Notes under the pieces: generated by a model
Databases searched by the model: none
Seen by the model: the letters and a program-made list of their open reading frames with translations, nothing else
What the model was told of the DNA's origin: nothing
Made by a program: the position numbers and the translations under genes
Shown here: piece after piece, positions 52,201 to 63,314 of the stretch
Layout of the letters: each line of letters opens with the position of its first letter
How positions within the stretch are numbered: position 1 is the first letter of the stretch
Source of the DNA: Varroa destructor
Lineage: Eukaryota > Arthropoda > Arachnida > Mesostigmata > Varroidae
Direction: 5' to 3'
Assembly: GCF_002443255.2 (NCBI RefSeq)
Contig: NW_019211458.1
Location: 14,503,939 to 14,567,938 of the forward strand
DNA: 64,000 bases

Positions 52201-53090
52201 CTACTAGCTACACGGAGCTTGTTGTTGCCCATTCCGTCTTCCTCAGCCTGTGTTCTTATTCTCGTGCATTTTAGATTAGGGATGACTTTAAGACGTAAAT
52301 TTACCTAAAATGAGTTTTAACATAAATCAGCCTAAACAGACCTCTGATCGACGCCTGCCTAGGGTAGATTACTGCGTTAGCTTTACTAATGAGCTAAACC
52401 TAAGCGGCGATGGAATCTTTGTTGAAGCCGCTTCTGTGCATAAATATGCATTCCTTCAACGCCTTCTCTGAGGTAAAGGCCATTATGTACACACGTGCTG
52501 CCTACGGGAGCTTTTCCGTCGTTCCAGGCGGCGCCACCGGCAGAGGAGCCTAACTCAAGCTCCCTCGCTCTGCGGGTCTTTTGAATCCTTTCATGCGGCT
52601 TACAGGCTGACGCTAATCATTCTAAACTCGGTAAAAATGTGATCCACTAAGAGTATGTCTCAGAGCCTTCTGTTCCTGACGAATTTATCGCGCGTTATCA
52701 CTGCTGTAATACATCTCCTAGGTTAAGGTATTTAGCCTATAAAAGATTAGTCCTTTCAGTTAGAACGTCTTGGGCGCAGTCTGTGTCATTTACATACGTT
52801 CGAGCAAGCGTACGGTTCATTAAATCTGTAAAGAGAAATTAAACACGTAACAGTCCGGCTAATCACCGGGGGCCATTTCGAATAATTTAAGCTGCCTATA
52901 GATGATAACCTGACCAATCGAACGAACGACCATAACAACGTCACAGCTGACTCGTGCGCTTTCCAAATTTAAATTACGTTACGGTGTCAAGGAAGAAACA
53001 TTTGCGTATAGGCGAACATGAGGGACAAGAGCAGGCTTCAAATAAAATTGCATTACCTTACTTCGAAGCTGACGATTCAAGCTGCACATA
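49270..53090. other. No recognisable gene
   Basis: AT-rich sequence between the adenylating-enzyme relic and the 3' end of MFSD12. Searched for a PxxxxGK-type terminal exon of the relic without success. The right end should include the MFSD12 3'UTR. Confidence 0.5.
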
Positions 53091-53271
53091 TCAAAATAGA
53101 ATAGTAGAACAACATAATTTATAGCACGTATATGACAAACCTTTTCTTCTCGAAGATTCCTTTGAATTCGCTAAAATCAGTAAGGCTATCACGCCCAAGA
53201 CCGCGGAACCTCCGCACGCGTAAACCATCACATAGTGATAGAAGTCTTCCTTCTTTATTAAAAAACAATTG
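53091..53271 (-). CDS. MFSD12: MFSD12 exon 9 and stop
   Basis: Acceptor [26 protein letters not shown] is the terminal TM12 region; the short tail ends at TGA 53093-53091. The tail after SRRKG is unlike relatives, so the real end could differ slightly if another splice exists. Confidence 0.85.
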
Positions 53272-56200
53272 CTGTCGATGACAAAACACAAAAGGCGCCG
53301 CTTAGCACAATACAAATACGAGCAATACGTAAGTGACACAAAGAGAACAACGAAAAAAGTTACATATTAGCTACATGAGGAAGTTGCAGTTATTTTTTCA
53401 CAATTCGCCGTTTCGCCCTGCCGTAACCCCAAAACAAAATAAAATAGATACCTTCTTAAAAGAACGAGACAAGGAAAACAATTTAGTTGCTAACAATTTT
53501 TCATAGCTGGAAACGGGTGCTCTTTTGGACAAGAAACTATTGATAATGTTTCCTCCCCTTTCGCTTTTGGCCAAAACCTTTCCTGAATAGGGGCAGGGTT
53601 CCTCAAAACACTCAGGACACAGTTAATCAATTAGTCTAGCTACCATCACTTACTTGCATGTATGCAGGCTCTCGATAAAGATAACGGCGACGCCGTTGGA
53701 GAGTTTATCGAGGAAACTCATTGCACCAAACACAAATGCCCCCGATGCAGTGGAACAGCCGATGAGTTCATTGGTGATCGCTAGACTGGTAATTAACAGA
53801 ATTGTGGACGCTATCCCAATGACGACTGAAACGATGTAGATCTCGAAACTATTAAACGACGCTGTCTTGTCTCGAGTCGCTATCCACATAGAACCGATGA
53901 CAGCCAGCGCAGCACCCGCTCCGTAGATCGTCTAGTAAAACGGCATAAACACCACGGTGCATATGTTTATTAGCGCCCGAAGTTACCGTCTTACTGATAC
54001 AGTATTACGGCAAGCTCTTTCTACTTGCTGTATTTTAGAGCGATAAGCAAACTCCGAGTCATAATAACGGACTATACTTTGCTCACTTGCTTTATGGAGA
54101 TACATGCATGCGCACATACGTAATCATGTATGTAAAGTTTAGAAAAAGAGGAATTTATTTGAGTGGCGATTCAAGGGCTATATGGCCTTCGACTAGCGAT
54201 ATCAGGTGCTATAAAATAGTAGGATACGAACCAGATGCAAGGACTTACCCGCAGTTTAAATCTTGCAGCTGTTCTATTGATCGGAAATGATGCGAGGAAC
54301 CCGCTAACGTACATCACCAGCGGTATGATCGCGATACTCTCCTAAAATTCGAATGCACATTTCTTCTATAGAAGAACTACAGAAGCTTCATCGTACAATG
54401 AAAATAAGCTAAGAACCATTGTTGCTCTGTGATCTGTATTCAGTACGGCTAGTTGATAGGATTACAAGAGCAAAATGTAAACAAAGACAGAGTAAATAAA
54501 AATAATGCTAGAAATATTAAGGGAAATTTTAACTCATCATTTACGTTTTTTTCTTTGAAATACGAGGCATTCATTTTTGCAAAGTCTAAAGACTTAAAGC
54601 TTATATATATANNNNNNNNNNNNNNNNNNNNNNNNNNNNNNNNNNNNNNNNNNNNNNNNNNNNNNNNNNNNNNNNNNNNNNNNNNNNNNNNNNNNNNNNN
54701 NNNNNNNNNNNCCCTTTTTGTATTAAAGGTTATGTTCGTTGAAAAGCTGGCATACTTGATTATAACCATATCATTCAAAGCTATATCTGCTGATAGAAAT
54801 AAATACTGAGTTCTACTGATTCAATTTGATATATATCACCTTTAATGTATCATTGCGATAAGATTATTGAGAGAGTACTAATCTCTGGGAAATTGCTATT
54901 CAAGTAAACTACGTTACTTACCTTAGGCAACTGTCGTGCTTCTTGAAGGTAAAGTCCAATGAAAACTTGTGACATATTTACATACAAGCGGGTTGCCATG
55001 TACAGCAGGCCGATCTAAATCAACAAAGTAACCGACCATTTTATAATAGTTTTTTGTTGTCGCACGAACGAACGCTGCAAAATACTGATGTCAGATTTGT
55101 ATATTTTAGGTTTCACTGATTCCGTCGGACTATTTACTTCTTAGAAAATGAATTGAAGAAGTTTATTGTACTGATTCAGTTACATCATATTGAAAGTGAC
55201 TCGTTCGAAAGTTCTAGTGATTATAAATGGTTAAATACGTGATAACCTTTTTCTTTTTGTGTTTGTGTTTATATCTTCTGCGTAAGCACCATAAAGTTTT
55301 GTTAATTAATAGGAAAAATTTTATAGTCAGACGACCAAAACCCATGTAGCATTTCATTTGGTGACATATCGATTATAAAAAGTCTTACAAAAGCGGGTAA
55401 TTGGAAGCTCAATAATCGCAAACGTGCATTTTCACACTGAGACATTTAAAATTTTTCAAGTCTAAGAATAATTTCTTGTATCTACTCTGTGATGAGCTTT
55501 CTTAGGTTGTGCATAGCGAAAACGATGGTCGAGTGCTTGTATACCTAGAGTACTGTGTTTTTCGAAGCGGAAACAGCATTTCGACACTTACGATATAAAA
55601 TTGGCTCTCCATAAACCATTCCTTCCAGCTGAGATGCAGTGAACGCTCGACTGTGAACCCGCTAATGTCTGAAGCCGCATCGTTGCCTATGCGATCTCTG
55701 CCAGCAGACCCAGTAAGCGGTGCTGCCGTTCGCGTGGGGTCGGGAACAAATACGTGAAAGGCAATTGAGAAAATGGTCCCAACGCCCACGACGGTGAGAA
55801 CAATTAGCTAGAATTGTCATGAATCGGAAACAGATAACAAGCGAATGACTAGATTGTTTTTCTCAAGGCTGCCCTGCTCATCAAGGCGCTGCCGAATAGA
55901 TTTCAAGTCTAGTAAATTTACGGTTTACCGTTGATAGATTCATAACCACCTTGAAATAGTTTATTCGGAACAAGTTATTCAAATATTGATGGTAATGGTA
56001 TGCTGTTAGGTGATTTGGGTATCTACTAAAGCACGTGCGAAACACTATATATGTGTAGCATGAATCATTATACTGTCGAATGTAGGGATTCTTTTAATAT
56101 TTTTTGAGGCAGACGAATCAAACCCCTAAGCTAAAAATAACGCAACTCGATTACAAACCGTATATGCGCGCGTTTACTCAGATTTTCCCTAACGGTGATC

Positions 56201-57668
56201 AAGATAAACGCAAGAAAGAACTTGTTCATAAACAGAATGAAGAACTGCATTCTGCTAGTAATCGTCAACAAAACATTTTTAGCTTTAATATTTACCTGAA
56301 ATGAGCCTGCATCACCTGGTCCGAGCTGTTCGGTACCGGCACCGTTTTGAATATGAAGAACTACCAAAGTGATGGAATACACGATGATGTTTGCAGTTAC
56401 TGTGAACGCATACCTAAAACCCAAAATGCAACATGAAGTAACAGTTTTTGGCTTGTATGTTTGAATATAAATATATATTTTACTTTGCGAAGCAATACTT
56501 ACCTGACTGCATTGAGAGAAACGCGTTCGTGGGTGAACGGGGTGAGATCGGGAATTAAGCTTAGATGGGACACTTGGGTAGATGCCCATCCGAACTGGAA
56601 AACAATGATGAGCACCGCGTAATATAGAAATTGCGCCCATGGGTCGGCGCTTCCGCACCACAAACATTCTGCGAACAAAAACGGAAACGTACAGATCACG
56701 GCCACTGTACCTGAAATGGAAGCGCGACAAATACATAATATATGTTAGCACTACTTTTATGCACTGACGTCACTGAAAATAAGAAAGAGACATCCTATAT
56801 AATGTGTGTAACGTAGGCTACCTACTGGAGAGCTATACAACTATATCGTAATGACTATCGCTTCACAGTAGTAATAACGGTTGCAAGGAAAGTATCTGAC
56901 TATTTACAGTTGGACTTCCGCACTCGCTAATTGTCATAGTTTTGTCGCTATAAGTTAGCTGTAACTTACTTCTAAAACGTAACCTCGACTAAATGGAATC
57001 CGAAACTAAACTTTGGATTAGTAACTTAAGAGCGGACCTACTAACCAACGAGATGCCAGGTTTTCCGACGGCCGTACTTTACACACAGCCACAGCCCGTC
57101 ATCGCGATCCGATTCAAGTCCAACAAACGGTGTTGCAAGACCGTCAGCGACTTGGCCCACCAAAAGTAATTCACCTGCAAATGTAGGACCGAATTCCTAA
57201 CGAAGCAAATGGTCCGAAAATCAACGTTCTCCCTTAATCTAAACTAACTTTACTTAGAACAACTTATACGACCATATTGTGGATCCATTCAGGGGTTATT
57301 TAGAATTAACATTAACTTACTTTGAACGAACGAAAAAAATTGCCACGGGCATAAGCGTCAAGAGCATCCAAAACGTATTCCTAATAGAAATTCTCGTTTA
57401 TAACCTTTAAAATAAGAGCTTTATTGATAATCACGAAAATTATCAACAAATTCACTAAACTCACCCTAACGTAGTTAAAGTAAAGTAAAAGGTACGTGAA
57501 CCACATAGAGGCACAGAGGTCGTTGAGGACGTGCCCCACAGCATAAGCCGCCTTATGGCGCACCGTGAGAAAGGAAAATTGTTGTATCGAGTTGGTGTGT
57601 TCTAAAATCGGCGTCCGCGACTCAATGTGAACATCAACCTCATCGTCTGTGTCCCCATTGATCCTCAT
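53091..57668 (-). CDS. MFSD12: MFSD12-type major facilitator transporter (9 exons)
   Basis: Twelve-helix major facilitator protein; in vertebrates MFSD12 is needed to bring cysteine into lysosomes and melanosomes and affects pigment. Coding exons in order: 57465-57668, 57046-57196, 56503-56710, 56296-56413, 55592-55807, 54922-55014, 54249-54341, 53654-53931, 53091-53271. They sum to 1542 nt, 513 residues plus stop, and all phases agree (0,1,2,0,0,0,0,2). Diagnostic blocks: [20 protein letters not shown] (41-60), [117 protein letters not shown]. The start is taken at ATG 57668; an upstream in-frame ATG at 57740 has a poorer context and unlikely sequence. The last exon's tail after about residue 490 is unconserved. 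Confidence 0.95.
53654..53931 (-). CDS. MFSD12: MFSD12 exon 8
   Basis: Acceptor TACTAG, donor AA|GTAAGT. TM9-TM11: [54 protein letters not shown]. Confidence 0.94.
54249..54341 (-). CDS. MFSD12: MFSD12 exon 7
   Basis: Acceptor TTTTAG, donor CGG|GTAAGT; 31 codons. [16 protein letters not shown] is TM8. The preceding intron contains the second assembly gap. Confidence 0.93.
54612..54711. other. Assembly gap (100 N)
   Basis: Exactly 100 N, next to a (TA)n run, inside MFSD12 intron 6. It does not interrupt any exon. Confidence 0.99.
54922..55014 (-). CDS. MFSD12: MFSD12 exon 6
   Basis: Acceptor ATTTAG, donor AAG|GTAAGT; 31 codons. [20 protein letters not shown] is the TM7 signature. Confidence 0.94.
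55592..55807 (-). CDS. MFSD12: MFSD12 exon 5
   Basis: Acceptor TTCTAG, donor ATC|GTAAGT. TM6 ([19 protein letters not shown]), the central cytosolic loop, and [12 protein letters not shown] leading into TM7. Confidence 0.93.
56296..56413 (-). CDS. MFSD12: MFSD12 exon 4
   Basis: Acceptor TTTTAG, donor CAG|GTAAAT. TM5 ([19 protein letters not shown]) and a loop rich in Gly. Confidence 0.93.
56503..56710 (-). CDS. MFSD12: MFSD12 exon 3
   Basis: Acceptor TTTCAG, donor AG|GTAAGT. TM3-TM4: [12 protein letters not shown] and [19 protein letters not shown], nearly identical in wording to vertebrate MFSD12. Confidence 0.95.
57046..57196 (-). CDS. MFSD12: MFSD12 exon 2
   Basis: Acceptor CGTTAG, donor G|GTTAGT. 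Carries TM2 ([19 protein letters not shown]) and the loop with KYGRRKTWH, the MFS motif A region between TM2 and TM3. Confidence 0.93.
57465..57668 (-). CDS. MFSD12: MFSD12 exon 1
   Basis: Residues 1-68: acidic, cytosolic N-terminus, then TM1 with the family's [17 protein letters not shown]. Donor AGG|GTGAGT, phase 0. Confidence 0.93.
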
Positions 57669-60600
57669 TCTTACCTCCTGTAGATTGAAGTACAATAAAG
57701 AGTAAAAACCCGTCACGTTTATCGTCACAGACTGATACATTGAAAAATCTATAGATGGTATACGTAGCTTGGCCCATCGCTTGGCGAATGGAAGACGAAG
57801 CTGAGAGATAATATATCCCGTCCAAACATAAGTGGGAAAAATATTATTACATGTTGCAAGTGGCGATAGGGTCTAAAAGATTATTACTTTGTTACTGTAG
57901 CAACAATAGGAATGTTTCTAACGCATTAACTCCAAGTTGTAGAAGCACTACATGTAACATAGTCAATTAAAATAATATCTATGAACACCTTCTGCGATAC
58001 GAATACATTCAGTCACGTGATCACGCGACCAATACGGAAGGAAACAATCAGTATGAAACAAATGATCGATCGTAGTGAATATCTGTCTGTTCCACATCAA
58101 CAGATAGATAATAGATATCAATAGATAGACATCAATAGAAAACTAGACAATAATCTTAAATGAGAAATTGAATCTCTGTAAGTTATTGCAAAACATAAGT
58201 TCTTACTGGCCGCAATCGCAAAAATAATAATACGCATAATAAAGTAACAAGGCAAAGACAATGCTTTCATTGATATAGAAAACAGAATGAATCACGCAGC
58301 TTACGAGCTTCTATTTTCCATCTTAACTAAGCTAATCCGACACGTCGGCTTTACTTGGGCCTATAGAATGTGACACAAGGCCGGTTTTAACTGGGTGCTG
58401 AGATTACTGAAGCCAACATAACAATCTAACAACATGCTGGAGACCTTGAACAAGTCTACCCAAGTAACTATGGTATACGTCATTTTTGCAAAATTAGGTA
58501 CTTTTAAAAGGCGCACTCATTGGAGGTAATCGCAGAAATCTAGCAAGCGTTAAGCTGAGTTAAGCTTTATCTTTAAAGGAAGACTCTTCTTAGCACGCTG
58601 TACATCGTCGTAGATTAGCGGTAAAATACGACCTCATGCTTTAAAAGGCTAAACCACTCGGTATAAAGTAAGCTTCGTCACCCTATTTTTTGTCTGAACG
58701 ATAGTGTTTGCGTTATCCTAGTAATGGACAATAAAGGACCATCCACTGCATCGTCGGCGTACGAATATATATAAGGAACTTCTCGACTAAGAAACATAAG
58801 ATACACAAGAAAACTGTCGTACACAAAAGAAACTCACGACCTAACACAGCATATGGCAACATTGTGTTTCCCGACACTGCTTAACAGACACGAAAATACA
58901 ATACCAACTTTTTTTTCTCCCACGTAGTTGGTCGCTTACCTCACGCAAATGCAACAAAATGACCGAATTTGCTTACTTTTCGATGAAATCACTCTAATTG
59001 TTGTTTTTTAGATGGGTTCGAAAGGATATAATAGCTTCATACAACGAACATCAATAACCGTAGGTTTGTTTGTTTGTTTTTTTTTAAACTGTTACACTAA
59101 TGCTGTTTACGCATGATCAGGCCAAGTAGAACAGTGTGTAGATGAGTGCGGGGCTGGGCTGGGCTGGGCTGGGCTCCGAAAAGTCAATGTTATTCCGCAC
59201 AGGCCACTATCCACTAAGTAGTCTGACTCTTTAATTAACATGAACAACTGTAGATAACTGCTACTTAATCCAAATGATTCATCGTAATTTTCTTGTGTTT
59301 CGTACGCAATTGTCACTCTTCGCTTAAGGAGTAATATGGATTAGGCACGCTGATTGATAAAGTCTTTAAACCAATCTAACTCCATTTTGATTACCTACAC
59401 CTTTCAAGTGTCGGGCAATCGTGCGTCGCACAGCAGAGATGGCAATCGTACCATCTAATCCTGTACTTTCTAGAGCTACTAAAAAGCGCTAGCATCTGGT
59501 TGAGATCGATCTTAAGTTATCTGGTGGCAGCTGTAGCTGCGAATCGTTGAAATACGAGTGACTAAACGAGTCCTCGAAGTCTCCAGTAGTGGAGTTAACA
59601 GGTACCTTAGCTCGAGCTAGCATTTTCCAATTGTGCAATGCTTTTGAGCAATGTATGGCTTGTCCATTTGAAAGCGAAGTTCATTTTTGATTTTCGTCTA
59701 TGAGGCATCCGTCCATAAGCAACTTGAATCCGAGGAAAAGATTTATCTCTACCGTTTTATTTTTACGGGCCCCTTTATTGAGATATACCAAAAATGTTAA
59801 CCTCTGATCTATAGTAAGATGCGAATGTGTTTCGGTACTTCAACGAGATCACTATGATTTACAAACAAGAGAAGTTGCACAAAGTAGCCCCACTCGAAAA
59901 AAAATTTGCCCCAAGGAATTTATTTTCGATCTGAGCTGAAAAATGAATTTCCACAAACTACAAAACTGCCGCAAATCCAAATGATTCCACATTAGAAACG
60001 CTGGATATAACACATGCTTCTTTTCTTTAGGTCGCACATAATGAGGTGAATGAATTTATTAACCCAGGTAACATTGGAAATATGTCGACATCCGGTAAAA
60101 GGCCAACTAATACTGCCAAAGAATGGGGCCGCGAATAGCCATCAGGACATAGAATTAATGATTCGGGAAGGATAAAGTCTAACTCAAGCGCAGAGCAACG
60201 GTGAGAAAAACGTTTTTAATCGTGTATTAATACAGGCGGTACTATTAACAATTGTGGCGTCATCATTCTCTGATCAGCTTGATTTTAAAAATTTTCGCAC
60301 CTTTAAAACCGGTCGTTAACGAGGCTTAGTGGCACCCAACAAATACGCTGTAATACATTTTCTAATTGACTGTTTATTGCTTCTGTTTTTTTTACTGTAA
60401 TCTCTTACAAATATCCAGCTAAACTAATAAACACACCATATATGACGCGGTTATCACTCGTCGCATTTCGCTAGCACTATCATCTTTTGACGACGCCTTT
60501 GTTATCCCGAAATTGAGTAACTATTTTATCAAATAACCCCGTTTTTATACACTGGAACCACAGGGAATATTTCACTAGATGAATTTCGCACAAAAATTTC

Positions 60601-60989
60601 CACTAAATTAGGATGACTGTCCACTACGAAAACAAAGTGCTAGAGTTCCATACAATTCACGTCATAATTCCAAATGATATTTAGATACCTGCTTCTGGGC
60701 TTATACGGCGTACGTATGGGTCGCAAATGCATACATTGCTATTATAATGTAATACTTAAAACTGGTTATGGAAGACTCTATTGCTGTCCCAACTGGGCAG
60801 ATAGCTATGAAACACCAAAGCCCTTGAACAACTATACGTTATAATAGCGTGTATTCCATGCACTACCGATTTTCAAGCATACTGGCTTAATAGGATCAAA
60901 CTATTTTTCAGTCACTTTTTCAACTATTCAAAGGTTTTACAGCGGACGGCCGAAATTAGCAAACGGGAAAAACCCCGAAATACATCAAG
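57669..60989. other. Upstream of MFSD12; no gene recognised
   Basis: Holds the presumed MFSD12 promoter and 5'UTR at its left edge. Simple repeats: AGAT/CAATAG-type patch at 58095-58140 and GGGCT x5 at 59151-59175. Nothing protein-like on either strand. Confidence 0.5.
59151..59175. repeat. (GGGCT)5 pentanucleotide repeat
   Basis: Five perfect copies of gggct in AT-rich surroundings. Confidence 0.95.
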
Positions 60990-61000
60990 TCAAGTCAAGT
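60984..61000. repeat. (TCAAG)3 repeat
   Basis: Three copies of tcaag at the 3' edge of the small minus-strand ORF. Confidence 0.8.
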
Positions 61001-61310
61001 CGATCGTCGAATCTTTCACATACGTGGCAAACCCATAAAGATAATTAAATGGTTCTCGAAGTCTTAACGAGCAGGTCGAAGACACAGAAACACTTTGATT
61101 GCTCAGCATCCTACGAATAGCATCATTGTCATTATCTATCCGGCCAAAGTAGGCTTCTCTTTGCGGATGTAACAGTGTCGTTGTTCTATGCAATCGTTCG
61201 CGTTGCCGAGTGTCCACTACATCCGAAAGCAGAAGTACGTTTCGTTGACGACAACAGCTGTAGTCATTCTGAATTCGCTTCTGAATAGCTTCTATTTGAC
61301 ATTTACTCAT
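60990..61310 (-). CDS. Small charged protein, possibly CFAP97-domain-like
   Basis: 106-codon frame starting at ATG 61310. The middle reads VVDTRQRERLHRTT then REAYFGRIDNDNDAIRRML. This is similar in layout to the CFAP97/hemingway pattern (VDTxxPxxxxHL … ERxxxIExDNxxLLxKM) found in ciliary proteins, and the length suits the small CFAP97D proteins. The similarity is by eye only. A GTATGT near 61019 could be a donor that would end the exon earlier. Tandem TCAAG repeats adjoin its 3' end. Confidence 0.3.
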   Translation of the reverse strand: MSKCQIEAIQKRIQNDYSCCRQRNVLLLSDVVDTRQRERLHRTTTLLHPQREAYFGRIDNDNDAIRRMLSNQSVSVSSTCSLRLREPFNYLYGFATYVKDSTIDLT

Positions 61311-61569
61311 TCGTCAGAACATTTACTCGTGCATACTCACCATGACGCATAGACGTATGAAAACATGTCCGAGTATCTTTCCGTAGTAGTAATAGTGCAG
61401 CAGTGCCAATGACTGTCACGGAGTGCTGTTTATTATATCTGTGCATGGCTATTTCATATGTTGGCGCCTATCTAGCTCGGGGCCCGCTAAAGGTAATTTC
61501 AGCTGTAACATAGGCGATGTCTGACTTTACGTCCACAGCATCCACCTAGCACTTTCCGTTCAGATCAGC

Positions 61570-61698
61570 ATGATCTGCACTGAGACAGTTCGGCTCCCGT
61601 TGCTGTTATTATTGGTGGCAGTTTTTACCAAAGCCGCTGAATGGACTTCCGTTCTGTTCTACAGAATGAAATCTAACGAACAGGAACGCATTTGTTAG
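61570..61698 (+). CDS. Short ORF with signal-peptide-like start
   Basis: 42 codons from ATG 61570 to TAG. LPLLLLLVAVFTKAA (about 9-23) would suit a secretory signal with cleavage after AA, leaving a 20-residue, partly charged tail. It is short enough to occur by chance, and could instead be a first exon whose donor I did not identify. Confidence 0.2.
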   Translation: MICTETVRLPLLLLLVAVFTKAAEWTSVLFYRMKSNEQERIC

Positions 61699-61699
61699 A

Positions 61700-63164
61700 T
61701 CGCCAAACAGCGCAAGCGCTAGATTTCCCCTATCATGAAAATTTATTATGGAATCATTCCATTATTGATTATTACGCTTTTGCGCCGTTTTGTTGCGTTT
61801 TTGGAGTGCAAGAAAGTACACGTTGTACAGCAGCCTCACTAACACTGTCTTTCCTCTGGCCTTTGGTGCATCTTCACTTGGTGCTCCGTATTGTTCTAAC
61901 CATGCCGCTAGCAGCCAGATTTTTCAACAAGTAACACGGTGTTGAGTGTTACACTTCTCTATCAATTTCAAGAAGCCGACGTAACATTATTAAACCTGAG
62001 GGGCAAAAAATGAGGAAATATTCCACTCAATATTATATGAATAGCCGATCAATCGTTGCGTAATTTTTTTTAAACAAATACCTCACAATCCACAACACCT
62101 TCCGAGTACTCAATGCAATCACAACAAACGACAAATAATATCGGACTTACCTGTTTTCACAGTCTGTTTTTGACTGAACCATCAGGTATAATTCTTGATG
62201 CTTTATTTGTTGAATTTTCAAGCATTGCGCCTTTCATGCGCCTAGTGAGCTGCATGGTAGGGATTCTCATCTTATCCCCCGTAGACCGGTGCTGAAGACA
62301 CATCCGTGACGAATACAGTATATTTGAAGGTGCGTCTTTGTTGGCTATGCCCTCATAGTTCCCTCAGTTCCCCTTCGGGCTACTCATGTCCTTACCCCGG
62401 TTGTTATGATGTCGTCGATGCTCTTAATCCCCTAACCTGAACGTTTCCCTTCGCTTTGTAGTCCTCCGGGAGCGCATTCTTGTCGCCTACCTGCGGTTCG
62501 CGGTTCGCTGAGGTCAATTGTCGGAAACAAGAGAAAAATCGCCGTCGGTCTCCGTAGTGGTCTCAAAGTCATGTCACTTTTCTGTCAACACCCTTACTGA
62601 TAACCGATCATGCTTTTAGCCTTGCGCTTTACTAGTTTACCTTGGACGAGTGCCATTGGTCAGCCGTTTGCCCACTCAAAGGGATGTTATTGATATATTG
62701 ACAGTTTTCCCTTGTTTATGCCTTTTTAACCGTACAGTTAGCAAACAAGTCTTATTAAGCACTACCAGCATTATTCACACTGATACTGAATGCACACTCA
62801 GACAAGAGTTTAATAAATATAAGAGTTCATCCGTGTCAGTCAGCTATCGCTCTGTCTAAATATATCGTCTTCTTCGCAACGGCAACATCGCTAGGCTGTA
62901 ACCAGCGAAACTCCCTACACACATGTACTGGCCTATTTTCGAATACATTCTGTTACGATTGACTCACGCACCCTTTCCAGGTGCGCCGTCTACTCGTTTC
63001 TTGTCACAGTTATAGCCGCTTGCAGAAATGAGCTTCTAAATATTGTCAGCTGTACTAAGTATTCTATAATTATTGCTACACAGCGTTCAAGTTTCACCAA
63101 GAAAGGACGTTAAATAGAGCGTTCTTTCTCATTGTTTATGTGTTTTGTGTAAAGGTGTAGGGAA
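61700..63164. other. No recognisable gene
   Basis: Open frames at 61692-61934, 62113-62295 and 62650-62859 have no family resemblance. GC rises from about 62300. Confidence 0.5.
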
Positions 63165-63314
63165 ATGGCGGCCGACACGTCAACACCACTGCGTCGAGCG
63201 AAAGTAGTCGCCGCGCCGACGACGGAAAAAAGACGGCGAGCAAAACTTGGCATGGAATTACTGACATCAAAGTACCTGTGCATTAACGTGACCCCACTAC
63301 GTAGTCCCGGCTGA
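63165..63314 (+). CDS. Short CpG-rich basic ORF (possible first exon)
   Basis: 49 codons starting GGAAATGG, a reasonable start context: MAADTSTPLRRAKVVAAP then TEKRRRAKLG. The DNA is distinctly richer in CpG than its surroundings, as expected at a promoter or first exon. No family recognised and no clear donor; a gene continuing past 64000 is possible. Confidence 0.25.
   Translation: MAADTSTPLRRAKVVAAPTTEKRRRAKLGMELLTSKYLCINVTPLRSPG

Noticed and set aside
54449..54809. Open frames running through the second N gap
   Set aside because: They exist only because N stretches contain no stop codons.
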